Below are positions 6,943 through 14,855 of a stretch of 22,109 bases of DNA, piece after piece. Under the pieces are notes generated by a model. It did not search any database. It worked only from the letters and a program-made list of their open reading frames with translations, and was not told the DNA's origin. The translations under genes were made by a program, and so were the position numbers. The stretch lies in IMG/VR virus record IMGVR_UViG_3300042691_021397, positions 1 to 22,109 of that record. One strand, 5' to 3'. Every line of letters starts with the position of its first letter. Position 1 is the stretch's first letter. Origin of the DNA: a virus.

Positions 6943-7440
6943 TTATTCGACTATTTCAGAATTCAATATTTGAATTTTTTCTTTTTTAATTGGTTTATCA
7001 AACATCTTTTGCATTATTTCATCTCTAGTTGCTATAACAATATTATTAGTTTGTGGAATTAATTTTGATAAATGAGAATTTGATTCTATTTCTAATTTTT
7101 TAAGCTCCAAATTAGATTTTGTTTGTTTATTTTGTAAATTAATTTTATTTAATTGATCTAATGCTTTAGATGCTGAATTTATAAGCTGAGATAGTGCTGA
7201 TATTTCTTTAGGATCGCTACCAGCTAATATATTATCTCTAAATGATGCAATAGCACCTAAAGTAGATTCCACTAATTCGCTTGATTTTTTATAAACGTAA
7301 TCATTTACATTTTCATCCGTTAATGTTTGGGGTGTAGAAATAGTTAATTCTGTTTTATTATTATTTGATTGTGGAGAAATAGAATCATCTTTTAATTGAT
7401 CTATAATATCATCTATTTCTGAATTATTATCGTTTGACAT
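6943..7440 (-). CDS. 16: Probable small terminase subunit (gp16-like)
   Basis: This 165-residue protein has almost the length of T4 gp16 (164), the DNA-recognition subunit of the packaging motor. An acidic, Asn/Ser-rich N-terminus (1-45) precedes helices. The middle, SLVxx-type helix then ILAGSDPKEISALSQLINSA (71-90) and LDQLNKINLQNKQ, matches in layout the gp16 core (NADSPRHMEVFATLMGQ then helix with L-x-L-H-K). The C-terminal TNNIVIATRDEIMQKMFD (131-148) resembles gp16 [20 protein letters not shown]. Identity is low, so this rests on pattern and length. It is on the minus strand, convergent with gp23, and diverges from a 57-residue ORF across 26 bases. Its large-subunit partner is not in the window. 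Confidence 0.55.
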   Translation of the reverse strand: MSNDNNSEIDDIIDQLKDDSISPQSNNNKTELTISTPQTLTDENVNDYVYKKSSELVESTLGAIASFRDNILAGSDPKEISALSQLINSASKALDQLNKINLQNKQTKSNLELKKLEIESNSHLSKLIPQTNNIVIATRDEIMQKMFDKPIKKEKIQILNSEIVE

Positions 7441-7447
7441 ATAAGTA

Positions 7448-7455
7448 TATTTACT
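7448..7455 (-). promoter_or_regulatory. Late-promoter-like octamer before the gp16-like gene
   Basis: Read on the minus strand it is AGTAAATA, identical to the element before gp21, with seven bases (TACTTAT) to the ATG. It overlaps the opposite-strand element by three bases. Confidence 0.4.
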
Positions 7456-7460
7456 AAATA
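7453..7460 (+). promoter_or_regulatory. Late-promoter-like octamer before the 57-residue ORF
   Basis: ACTAAATA, with six bases (CTTAAT) to the ATG at 7467. A T4-type start site would fall on the start codon. No Shine-Dalgarno sequence is present. Confidence 0.4.
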
Positions 7461-7466
7461 CTTAAT

Positions 7467-7640
7467 ATGACACAAGTGACTATTCAAAATTTTGGAAATT
7501 TTCAAATACCAAACGAAAAAGCAGAAGATCTTAAAGATTGGTTATTGACTAATGACGGAATTAAAACAAAAACAAAAGAAGAAGAATTAAAAGAAGTTAT
7601 AAATTCTAAATATGAGGGTTTGGAACTTCTAAACGATTAG
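7467..7640 (+). CDS. Small hypothetical protein (57 aa)
   Basis: The frame from ATG 7467 to TAG 7640 encodes 57 residues: MTQVTIQNFGNFQIPNEK, then a charged helix (EDLKDWLLTND), a Thr/Lys stretch and a Glu/Lys-rich helix ending LELLND. I do not recognise it. Support for it being real is a fully occupied gap between two well-supported genes, A/T-rich codon use like the neighbours, a promoter-like element six bases upstream, and a predicted strand-turn-helix layout rather than random composition. It has no membrane segment or signal peptide. It precedes gp44 by 41 bases and may share late timing with the divergent gp16-like gene. Confidence 0.65.
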   Translation: MTQVTIQNFGNFQIPNEKAEDLKDWLLTNDGIKTKTKEEELKEVINSKYEGLELLND

Positions 7641-7653
7641 CCCTTGACTAATC
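7635..7653 (+). repeat. Inverted repeat at the end of the 57-residue ORF
   Basis: GATTAG and CTAATC (6 bp) flank a 7-base loop CCCTTGA. The left arm includes the stop codon and the right arm overlaps the -35-like TTGACT of the gp44 promoter. It is followed by TTGTAT, too weak a tract for a confident terminator, so an operator is equally possible. Confidence 0.35.
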
Positions 7654-7671
7654 TTGTATACTAGCTATCAT
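7644..7671 (+). promoter_or_regulatory. Host sigma70-like promoter before gp44
   Basis: TTGACT (7644-7649) and TATCAT (7666-7671) are 16 bases apart, each one base from the sigma70 consensus. Initiation would occur a few bases before the gp44 ATG at 7682. This differs from the TAAATA-type elements before the late genes and fits early or middle expression of a replication gene. Confidence 0.4.
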
Positions 7672-7677
7672 TATAGC
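7664..7677 (+). repeat. Short inverted repeat just before gp44
   Basis: GCTAT and ATAGC around CATT form a perfect 5-bp palindrome overlapping the -10-like element. It ends five bases before the ATG. It could be an operator or a small hairpin at the translation start. Confidence 0.3.
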
Positions 7678-7681
7678 GTAT

Positions 7682-8614
7682 ATGAATGGTTATAATTTTC
7701 TTTGGGTTGAAAAGTACAGACCTAAAACTTTATCAGATCTATTATTATCTGATAGTAACAGAATATTTTTTTCTAATATCTCTGATAGCACTCCGCATTT
7801 GTTATTTTATGGTAAATCTGGTACTGGTAAAACCTCTTTGGCTAAAATACTAGTTAAAGATGTTTTAAAATGTCAATATTTATATATTAATGCATCTGAC
7901 GAAAACGGAGTAGATACAATTAGGAATAAAGTTATAACGTTTTCTCAGACTAAATCAATTGATGGTAATAAAAAAGTAATAATTCTCGACGAATTTTGCG
8001 GCACAACACCAGAAGCACAAAGAATATTGCGTAATGTAATGGAAGAGTATTCCGATAATGTTAGATTCATATTAACAGCTAATTTTAAAGAAAAAATAAT
8101 AGATCCTATTAAATCTAGATGTTCAATGTTTAATCTTCAACCATCAATTGATGATATGATTAAAAGATGTTGTTTCATATTAAAAAATGAAAATATAGCT
8201 GTATCAGAAGATCAAAAACCAATACTTATAAATTTAATTAATAGTCAATATCCAGACTTAAGACATATAATAAATAGCATTCAAAAATTTTCAATAACAG
8301 GAAAGCTTTTAATAGATTCTAATAACTCTTTAAAAACATTAACGGATTATATTTATAATTCTATTTCAAAAAAAGTTGATTTATATATAATTAGAAAAAA
8401 AATAATAGAGGAAGAAAAAATGTTTAATTCAGATTATCAAAATCTGTTAAAAGAATTATTTGAATTCTTTTATTCTTCAAATATTCACGAAATGAAAAAG
8501 AAAAATATTCTTATGGATATAGGTGAATATATGTACAGAGATGTAACAGTATTAGATAAAGAAATAAATTTCTTTTGTTGTCTTATATCAGTATATAAGA
8601 TTATGAATGACTAG
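7682..8614 (+). CDS. 44: Sliding clamp loader ATPase subunit gp44
   Basis: This 310-residue AAA+ ATPase of the RFC/gp44 type (T4 gp44 is 319) uses ATP to load the ring clamp (gp45) for the phage DNA polymerase, with gp62. FLWVEKYRPKTLSDLL at the N-terminus is the clamp-loader signature. Walker A is GKSGTGKT (44-51), Walker B is VIILDEF (99-105, Asp103-Glu104), sensor 1 is TAN (132-134), and the SRC motif with arginine finger Arg146 is at 145-147. A helical collar domain follows to the end. All catalytic residues are intact. Its place among structural genes is unusual, as in T4 it sits with 43, 62 and 45. It has its own sigma70-like promoter and converges with the next gene, the two stop codons overlapping at CTAG. 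Confidence 0.92.
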   Translation: MNGYNFLWVEKYRPKTLSDLLLSDSNRIFFSNISDSTPHLLFYGKSGTGKTSLAKILVKDVLKCQYLYINASDENGVDTIRNKVITFSQTKSIDGNKKVIILDEFCGTTPEAQRILRNVMEEYSDNVRFILTANFKEKIIDPIKSRCSMFNLQPSIDDMIKRCCFILKNENIAVSEDQKPILINLINSQYPDLRHIINSIQKFSITGKLLIDSNNSLKTLTDYIYNSISKKVDLYIIRKKIIEEEKMFNSDYQNLLKELFEFFYSSNIHEMKKKNILMDIGEYMYRDVTVLDKEINFFCCLISVYKIMND

Positions 8615-9129
8615 ATTTTAGTGTTTTTAGTTGGTAAAGAGTTATCAACTGGTTGATTACCTAAACTAATATTAATTTGAACAACTTCTGGTTTAGTTCC
8701 GATTGGTTTTTCGTACCTATTTGGAACTCCTTGTACTGGAGGTAAGTTTACTCCAAAATTCAATACTTCAACATATTCCATATCTCCAGGAACTGTAAAA
8801 TCATTAAATTCTGTTGAATATTTAATACTTCTAGGATCCATTTTTAAAACTAAATAAACAGGTCCAGTTCCTTCATTAGTATTTGCATCTTTTATGTTTT
8901 GTTCTGATCCAGAACCAGCTACTCTTTTGATGAAGAAAAAAACATCTTTTTCTATCATGTCTTTTAAAAAATTATAAAATTCAGTATCTTTACCGTAATG
9001 CATTAAACAATATTTTGAATTTAAAAATTGTTTTTTAATTTTTACTGGAGAACCTTCTCGAAATCCGCCATTAGCATAATGTGAAAATGCTTTTTCTAAA
9101 AGTGTATTGAATTTGTTAAACTTTGACAT
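8611..9129 (-). CDS. Conserved-type hypothetical phage protein (172 aa)
   Basis: I chose the ATG at 9129 (MSKFNKFNTLLEKAF); the longer frame to 9201 would add 24 hydrophobic residues and run into the divergent gp25 gene. From memory it loosely resembles uncharacterised proteins of marine T4-like phages that begin with a short helix and a GGF-x-x-G-x-x-V-K-(F/I) motif and contain a NLPPV motif near the end. Here these are NGGFREGSPVKIKKQFLN (about 20-37) and FGVNLPPVQGVP (about 128-139). The family's function is unknown to me. The protein looks mostly beta, soluble and without a signal peptide. The C-terminal 35 residues are Pro/Thr/Asn-rich and probably flexible. It converges on gp44 and diverges from gp25 across 25 bases. 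Confidence 0.7.
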   Translation of the reverse strand: MSKFNKFNTLLEKAFSHYANGGFREGSPVKIKKQFLNSKYCLMHYGKDTEFYNFLKDMIEKDVFFFIKRVAGSGSEQNIKDANTNEGTGPVYLVLKMDPRSIKYSTEFNDFTVPGDMEYVEVLNFGVNLPPVQGVPNRYEKPIGTKPEVVQINISLGNQPVDNSLPTKNTKI

Positions 9130-9134
9130 ATTAC

Positions 9135-9142
9135 TATAAGTA
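9135..9142 (+). promoter_or_regulatory. Late-promoter-like octamer before gp25
   Basis: TATAAGTA (7 of 8 to the T4 late octamer), with 12 bases to the gp25 ATG at 9155. T4 geometry would give a leader of about six bases. Confidence 0.4.
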
Positions 9143-9148
9143 TTTACA
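9141..9148 (-). promoter_or_regulatory. Late-promoter-like octamer before the 172-residue minus-strand gene
   Basis: Minus-strand TGTAAATA, with 11 bases to the ATG at 9129. It overlaps the plus-strand element by two bases. Confidence 0.35.
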
Positions 9149-9154
9149 CTTAAA

Positions 9155-9661
9155 ATGGCTAAAATCGATTTAAATAATTTGGCAAGACCAAAACAAATCA
9201 ATTCAATTGATACTAAAATAAACGAAGAAGTTATTGATAAAAGCTATATATACAGAGATTTACATTTAGATTTACAACAATCTAAAAGTATAGGATTAGG
9301 ATTTAAACCTGTAATATCTACAGATATTTTAGCTGATGATGATATTTTAGCTATTAAAAATTCATTAAGAAATATTTTTACAACAAAAAAAGGAGAAAAA
9401 TTATTAAATCCTAATTTTGGGTCTTCTTTCGAACAATATTTATTTGAACCTGTGAACGAAACTATAGCAAATATAATGGGAAGAGATATATTAGAAACTA
9501 TTCAAAACTTAGAAGATAGAGTAATAATAGATAATATAAATATAGACGCTTATCCAGATGAAAATTTATATAAGATACAAATAATTTATTCTTTTATAGA
9601 TATTAAAAAACAAAATTTATTAAATATAATAGCATTAAAAGGAGGAGAAATCTTAATCTAA
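9155..9661 (+). CDS. 25: Baseplate wedge protein gp25
   Basis: This 168-residue protein of the gp25/TssE family forms part of the baseplate wedge core that nucleates sheath assembly. The diagnostic stretch is LRNIFTTKKGEKLLNPNFGS followed by SFEQYLFEPVNE (about 71-102), corresponding to the family pattern G-x-x-x-x-N-P-x-F-G then L-F-E-P. The C-terminal strands (VIIDNINID, YKIQIIYSF) are also typical. T4 gp25 has 132 residues; the extra length is a polar N-terminal extension of about 40 residues. It starts the baseplate run and is followed by gp6 after 13 bases, as a probable operon. It has no Shine-Dalgarno sequence. Confidence 0.88.
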   Translation: MAKIDLNNLARPKQINSIDTKINEEVIDKSYIYRDLHLDLQQSKSIGLGFKPVISTDILADDDILAIKNSLRNIFTTKKGEKLLNPNFGSSFEQYLFEPVNETIANIMGRDILETIQNLEDRVIIDNINIDAYPDENLYKIQIIYSFIDIKKQNLLNIIALKGGEILI

Positions 9662-9674
9662 GATAATTATTAAA

Positions 9675-11474
9675 ATGGAAGATAATTTTTTAAATAAAAA
9701 CTCATACCTGTCATTTGACGCAACAAGTTTAAGAGATTTATTGGTTGATAGATTAAATAGAGGTAAAGTATTCACAGATCAAAACTACCAAGGATCAAAT
9801 TTATCATCATTATTAGATGTTGTTGGGTTTACTTTCAGCACGTTGATGTACTACTTAAATAAAACAGCATCAGAAAGTATGTTTTCGGAATCACAAATAT
9901 ATGAAAACATGAACAGGATAGTAAAAATTTTAAATTATAATCCTGTGGGTAGATTGGGGCAAACGGTTCCGTATAAAGTAACGGCCACAAGCATCATAAA
10001 ATCTGGAAATTATACAATACCAAGATATAGTTATGTTAATGTAGGTGGAGTTTTCTATTCAATAAATCAAGATACAACTTTTACGAAATCAACAGATGAT
10101 GACGAGACAATAGATGCGATAGCAAATACATATTTAGCATATCAAGGACTGTATGATGAATATCCACTATATACTGCATCGGGAATTGATAATGAAATTA
10201 TATTTATGTCATTAGAAGAGGATATATACGTAGATCATTTTAATATTGATGTATATGTTAAAAGATTTGGAACCAATAAATGGATTAAATGGACCAGATG
10301 TTCAGAGCTTTTTTTATATTCATCTGATGATACAGTATACGAAGTAAGATTTAATCAAAATAAAAAATACGAAATTAAATTTGGAGATGATATAAATGGT
10401 AAAAAATTAGATCAAAACGATGAAGTATCAATTTTTTATTTAAGAGTTAGCGATAAAGTTTCTGGTATTGGACCAAATGTATTAGGAGATTCTTCTTTGA
10501 TTTCTTATAACTCAATTAGATACGTTAATATATTAACTGATACATCAACTACATATGAAAATTTTTTAACTCCTTATCAATTAAATTATATTAAATTAAA
10601 TAATGATTACCCATCAACAGTTTTTACTCCAGAAGAAACAGTGGACTCTATTAGAAATAACGCTCCAAAAACATTTAGAAGTCAATATAGACTAATAACA
10701 TCAAATGATTATGAATCATTTTTAAAATCTAATTATAGTTTATTTTTATCAGACTTAAAAGTAGTAAACAATGAAAACTATACGGCAAATTATATAAAAT
10801 ATTTGTATGACTTAGGTTTAAGCGAACCACAAAAAGATAATAGAATATTATTCAATCAAATAAAATTTGCAAGTAGTTGTAATTTTAATAATATATACAT
10901 ATATATGGTTCCGAAAAACGAACTACAGCAATATATAACTCCACCACAAAAAGAAATTATATTAAATGGATTACAAGAAACAAAAACATTAACTTCAAAA
11001 ATAGTTCCTATGGATCCTGTCTATATATACGTAGATTTTTATATTGAAAAAGTAGATGAATATCCAATTATAGATAATATAAATTTATCAAAATTATTAA
11101 TAACAAAAAGTTCTAACAGTAGAAGATCTGATTCTTCTATTAAATCCGACATAGATAAAATTTTTAAAAAATATTTTAGTAGAGAAGTAAACAAATTAGG
11201 TCAATTAATAGATATATTTCAAATATCAACAGACTTACTTAATATTGATAGCGTCGAAAGAGTACAAACGTATAGATCAGATATTGACACTTATCTAGAA
11301 GGAATTTCTTTTATATTTTGGAACTCCACATATCCAGAAGCAGATGCAAAAGTTTTTTCGCAAAATATACAATTAGAAAATTTCAAATATCCAATCTTTA
11401 ATAATATACAAAATTTATTTTCAAGAATAGAAATAGTAGAAAAGAATATGTTTATTAAAGCTGCTGATTTTTAA
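9675..11474 (+). CDS. 6: Baseplate wedge protein gp6
   Basis: At 599 residues (T4 gp6 is 660) it belongs to the gp6/baseplate-J family, whose dimers form the inner ring of the baseplate with gp25 and gp53. The N-terminal helical region FTDQNYQGSNLSSLLDVV, YYLNKTASESMF and NMNRIVKILNYNPVG (about 33-92) is characteristic of this family. A beta-rich middle includes KYEIKFGDDINGKKL. The baseplate-J-type motif APKTFRSQYRLITSNDYESF lies near 330-350. The C-terminal region contains an RRSDSSIKSDI segment and helix. Its position directly after gp25 and six bases ahead of the gp7-position gene supports the call. The frame is intact. Confidence 0.88.
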   Translation: MEDNFLNKNSYLSFDATSLRDLLVDRLNRGKVFTDQNYQGSNLSSLLDVVGFTFSTLMYYLNKTASESMFSESQIYENMNRIVKILNYNPVGRLGQTVPYKVTATSIIKSGNYTIPRYSYVNVGGVFYSINQDTTFTKSTDDDETIDAIANTYLAYQGLYDEYPLYTASGIDNEIIFMSLEEDIYVDHFNIDVYVKRFGTNKWIKWTRCSELFLYSSDDTVYEVRFNQNKKYEIKFGDDINGKKLDQNDEVSIFYLRVSDKVSGIGPNVLGDSSLISYNSIRYVNILTDTSTTYENFLTPYQLNYIKLNNDYPSTVFTPEETVDSIRNNAPKTFRSQYRLITSNDYESFLKSNYSLFLSDLKVVNNENYTANYIKYLYDLGLSEPQKDNRILFNQIKFASSCNFNNIYIYMVPKNELQQYITPPQKEIILNGLQETKTLTSKIVPMDPVYIYVDFYIEKVDEYPIIDNINLSKLLITKSSNSRRSDSSIKSDIDKIFKKYFSREVNKLGQLIDIFQISTDLLNIDSVERVQTYRSDIDTYLEGISFIFWNSTYPEADAKVFSQNIQLENFKYPIFNNIQNLFSRIEIVEKNMFIKAADF

Positions 11475-11480
11475 TATAGT

Positions 11481-14400
11481 ATGATTACTATCTATCCAAA
11501 TAAAGGGTTTGCTAAAGCTACTAATTTTAATTTAACATTAAGCGATACCGTTTTATCATCATATGACAGTTTCTTATGGGATTTTGGTGATGGTAATACA
11601 AGCAGAAATAAAGCTCCGAATTATAGTTATATATATCCAGGTAATTTTACAGTAACAGTTAAAGCATATAATAAAAAAACTGGAGAAAATACAATATTTA
11701 GTTCAGATTTAAATGTAGGATTATATCTTAGCGAATCAATATATTTTGACGTCATACCACCACCAACATTTTCAGGTTATTATAACAAATATCCTTTTAA
11801 AGTAAACATTACTTCGTCTCAAGAGGGAAAACATATAATAGATTTGTCAACTCAATTTTCTAAATCATACGAAAAACAAAATCCAGAAAATAAATGGTCT
11901 TTTTTAAGACCAGAGTGGAAGTTTTTAGATTTAAACGGAAATAAAATAGATTACGTAGAAACAAAAGATACTCCCATTAAAATAGATAATTTTGGAAATT
12001 TAGATACTAATGGTACAACTGTTGGGATAACTGGAACGGCAGAATTTTATTTAGTCGATGATAATTTTAATTCAGACTTGGTAGTAAATAATAAACCATA
12101 TACTACGATAATAGCAACTTTAAGAACAGATAATATTAAATCATTTCATGATTCTTTTAATGCTAATGAAGAATTACCAAGTTACAGTAATAGTTTAGCA
12201 GTTGCAGTTGCTCCATATATGATATTATGGAAAACTCCAGAAAAATTAGAAATTACCGAAAATGGAACTAAAGGATTTAGTAATATTAAATGGTCAAGTT
12301 CTAAAAATCCAATTTTAATAAAAATATCAAATAACAGTATAGATCAAAATTCAAAAGAAGAAGGAAATTATTTTAAAGTTTATAAAGAAGATTCTTATAT
12401 ATGTCACGATATACCATTTTCAAATGATAAGTTTTACACTTTAAATATTTTATTGTGCGGAATCAGTGGAAACATAACACCATCTAACTATAATATAAAT
12501 TATATAGACGAAACATTATATAAAACTCAAGGTTATTTTAAAGGGACTATATCAACTCAAAAAGTGTCAGCACAAAACGTTAAAATAAAAACAAACGTTT
12601 ATATAACAGATATTCCAGAACTTTCTGGAAATCTACATAATCCATTAATTTGGATATCAAATCCAAATGCTGGAATGATGGCAGTTGCTCAATATTATTA
12701 TTTTAATGAATTGAATCAAATAACTGATAAAAATTTAAATAAAGCTAACTTTAAAAGTTTTGATTTACCAACTCAAAGATCACTAAACGAAACTTATCCA
12801 CTAACTGGATATCATGGGATATATTCAGTTGCGGCGTTACCTGCCCCTACATTTAATGCGTGGGTAGCTGATGCAGAATTAAACAGTATATATAAAATAT
12901 CATCTATCGGATCAATATTGTGTTCTATAAATATCAATGAAATTTTAAATAAAAATAACTTAAAGGGGCTGGTTTTAAGAGATCAAAATTATTATCAAAC
13001 AACACCATCATCAATAACATTAGATTCTAATCAAAATTTATGGGTTACTTTATACGATACTATATCTTGTTTAAAATTTAATTCTAATGGTGAATTCTTA
13101 TTCGCAACGTCACCAATTAGTAATTTAAATTATAATATAAGTGGTGGAAATGTTAACTTTTATAATTTATTTTTACAAAATTGTAATTATTATGCTTTAA
13201 GCACTAATGAATTTGATTTTAATTTATTGGAACCAACTTGCATAGAAACTGATTGCAATGATAATGCTTGGGTTTCGTATTCAAATTTATTAAGCGGATT
13301 TGTTATAAAGTATAATCAAAATGGAATATTGCAAAATATTATAAGTTATCCTATAAATTTTTCTCCCAATCAAATTAAATGTGACGCATACAATAATATA
13401 TGGATAACTTGTTCACAAACAATAGAAAAAAGAAATTCCAATGGATTGTTGTTAAGTTCTTTTGGAATATATGATCAAATAAATAATCTATGTTTGGATA
13501 GAAATCAAAATCCTTGGTTTACATATAGTTATCAATGGGTTGGGTCTATAGACACAAAAAATGGAGATTTAAAAAACATTAAAATGTTTAATGGTACATA
13601 TTCAGAATATCCTCAAACATGGATGTCAACATCATCATCTTTAAGTGGTCTTATTTTCGATGAAAACATGTTAGAAGGTATAGCTTCCGATTCGTTAGGA
13701 CGAGTTTTTGTAATAAATTCAATAGAAAATAAAATATATGTATTAGATTCTAATACAAATACAATAATTGATTATTTTTATATCGGACCAAAAGGTTATA
13801 ATTTTACAATTGAAAATAATGAAGAATATAACATAAACACTCAAATAGATTTTGATTTGTGGAGTAAATCCGCACAGGCACAAGGAGATTGGACTGGTTT
13901 TAATTGGATTAATAAATATGGAAAAAATAAATTAAATTTTATATATCCAAATTCTTCGGTTATATTTTTATCAGGAGAAACTGATTATATAAATTTTTAT
14001 TATAAAAATCCATATGAATTTTTTAAAATAAATGAAAATTTTGATATGTCTGAAAATATGAGGTCAGTAACATTCCAAAAAATTTTAAATGAAAGTGATT
14101 TTTTGTTTGATGACTTTTTAGGATCTATTTTTGGTAAATTTCCATTTGAACATGATGATTTAGGCGTCAATACTTACGAAAAAATTTCTAATTTTAATAT
14201 AAATCATTCAGATATAGATACCTGCAATATAGATTTGTTATATGACAGTTCAAATATGTTAGATTTAGATAATACCGACTTTAAGATTGAATATCCAAAT
14301 CAAATTAAAAAATTAATGGATATTTTAAGTATAAATAAATCTAGATTGTGGGGAACTAAGTTAAATGATAAATATAATTTTATAAAATATAATAAAAACA

Positions 14401-14810
14401 ATAACTTTAATAGAGGAGATTTGATATCATTAACTTCATATAAAATAAAAGCAGACGATAAAGTTATTTTAAGGACTAAAAGTTTAAACGATTTTAGATT
14501 AATAAATACTGGATATTTATTTAATTCTAATTTTCCAATAACAAGTTCTTTAAATATCGGAACTTCAACATATACCATAAACGAATTAGCTACATCATTA
14601 AATTTGGGAATAGATTGGTATAGATTTTATGAATTTTATAAGTTTAAAGATCAAGGTAATGATATTATAACTGATAGTATTATAGATTGGAATAACGAAC
14701 AAACAGTTTTAAATAAAAATTTATCATCTAATGAGTATTGGATAGGAGAAAATGGAGTCGTAGAAAATATATTTTCTTATTATTTATATAAAGGGTTTGA
14801 TCTAATTTAA
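11481..14810 (+). CDS. Giant baseplate protein with PKD and beta-propeller domains, in the gp7 position
   Basis: A 1109-residue protein directly downstream of gp6, where T4 has gene 7 (1032 residues). Residues about 27-80 form a PKD (Ig-like) domain with the signature FLWDFGDGN and YIYPGNFTVTVKAYN. Residues about 440-765 contain at least six propeller blades of the NHL or streptogramin-lyase (Vgb) kind, for example LDSNQNLWVTLYD, CNDNAWVSYS, AYNNIWITCS, RNQNPWFTYS and DSLGRVFVINS. The C-terminal third holds TYEKISNFNINHSDIDTCN (about 895-915) and IKKLMDILSINKSRLWGTKL, probably the wedge-anchoring domain. T4 gp7 likewise has an Ig-like start and a propeller with an Asp-box segment, so it may be the functional equivalent; this is inference from order and architecture, not clear sequence match. 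No catalytic residues are assigned. Confidence 0.6.
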   Translation: MITIYPNKGFAKATNFNLTLSDTVLSSYDSFLWDFGDGNTSRNKAPNYSYIYPGNFTVTVKAYNKKTGENTIFSSDLNVGLYLSESIYFDVIPPPTFSGYYNKYPFKVNITSSQEGKHIIDLSTQFSKSYEKQNPENKWSFLRPEWKFLDLNGNKIDYVETKDTPIKIDNFGNLDTNGTTVGITGTAEFYLVDDNFNSDLVVNNKPYTTIIATLRTDNIKSFHDSFNANEELPSYSNSLAVAVAPYMILWKTPEKLEITENGTKGFSNIKWSSSKNPILIKISNNSIDQNSKEEGNYFKVYKEDSYICHDIPFSNDKFYTLNILLCGISGNITPSNYNINYIDETLYKTQGYFKGTISTQKVSAQNVKIKTNVYITDIPELSGNLHNPLIWISNPNAGMMAVAQYYYFNELNQITDKNLNKANFKSFDLPTQRSLNETYPLTGYHGIYSVAALPAPTFNAWVADAELNSIYKISSIGSILCSININEILNKNNLKGLVLRDQNYYQTTPSSITLDSNQNLWVTLYDTISCLKFNSNGEFLFATSPISNLNYNISGGNVNFYNLFLQNCNYYALSTNEFDFNLLEPTCIETDCNDNAWVSYSNLLSGFVIKYNQNGILQNIISYPINFSPNQIKCDAYNNIWITCSQTIEKRNSNGLLLSSFGIYDQINNLCLDRNQNPWFTYSYQWVGSIDTKNGDLKNIKMFNGTYSEYPQTWMSTSSSLSGLIFDENMLEGIASDSLGRVFVINSIENKIYVLDSNTNTIIDYFYIGPKGYNFTIENNEEYNINTQIDFDLWSKSAQAQGDWTGFNWINKYGKNKLNFIYPNSSVIFLSGETDYINFYYKNPYEFFKINENFDMSENMRSVTFQKILNESDFLFDDFLGSIFGKFPFEHDDLGVNTYEKISNFNINHSDIDTCNIDLLYDSSNMLDLDNTDFKIEYPNQIKKLMDILSINKSRLWGTKLNDKYNFIKYNKNNNFNRGDLISLTSYKIKADDKVILRTKSLNDFRLINTGYLFNSNFPITSSLNIGTSTYTINELATSLNLGIDWYRFYEFYKFKDQGNDIITDSIIDWNNEQTVLNKNLSSNEYWIGENGVVENIFSYYLYKGFDLI

Positions 14811-14831
14811 CTTTAAAAAATAATATTTTAA

Positions 14832-14839
14832 TCTAAATA
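14832..14839 (+). promoter_or_regulatory. Late-promoter-like octamer before the 1940-residue gene
   Basis: TCTAAATA, 16 bases before the ATG at 14856, in a 45-base gap of pure A/T-rich sequence. A second element, TATAAAAA (14846-14853), lies too close to the ATG for a T4-type start. Confidence 0.3.
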
Positions 14840-14855
14840 TTAATATATAAAAATA

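Noticed and set aside
9130-9201. Longer version of the minus-strand 172-residue gene starting at 9201
   Set aside because: It would overlap gp25 head to head and remove the spacer and promoter-like elements; the ATG at 9129 gives a natural start.
14300-14578. Minus-strand frame inside the gp7-position gene
   Set aside because: Antisense shadow of a long intact gene, with no start-site signals.
14811-14855. Terminator between the two giant genes
   Set aside because: Only A/T self-complementarity is visible, with no G/C in any stem; treated as an A/T-rich start region.
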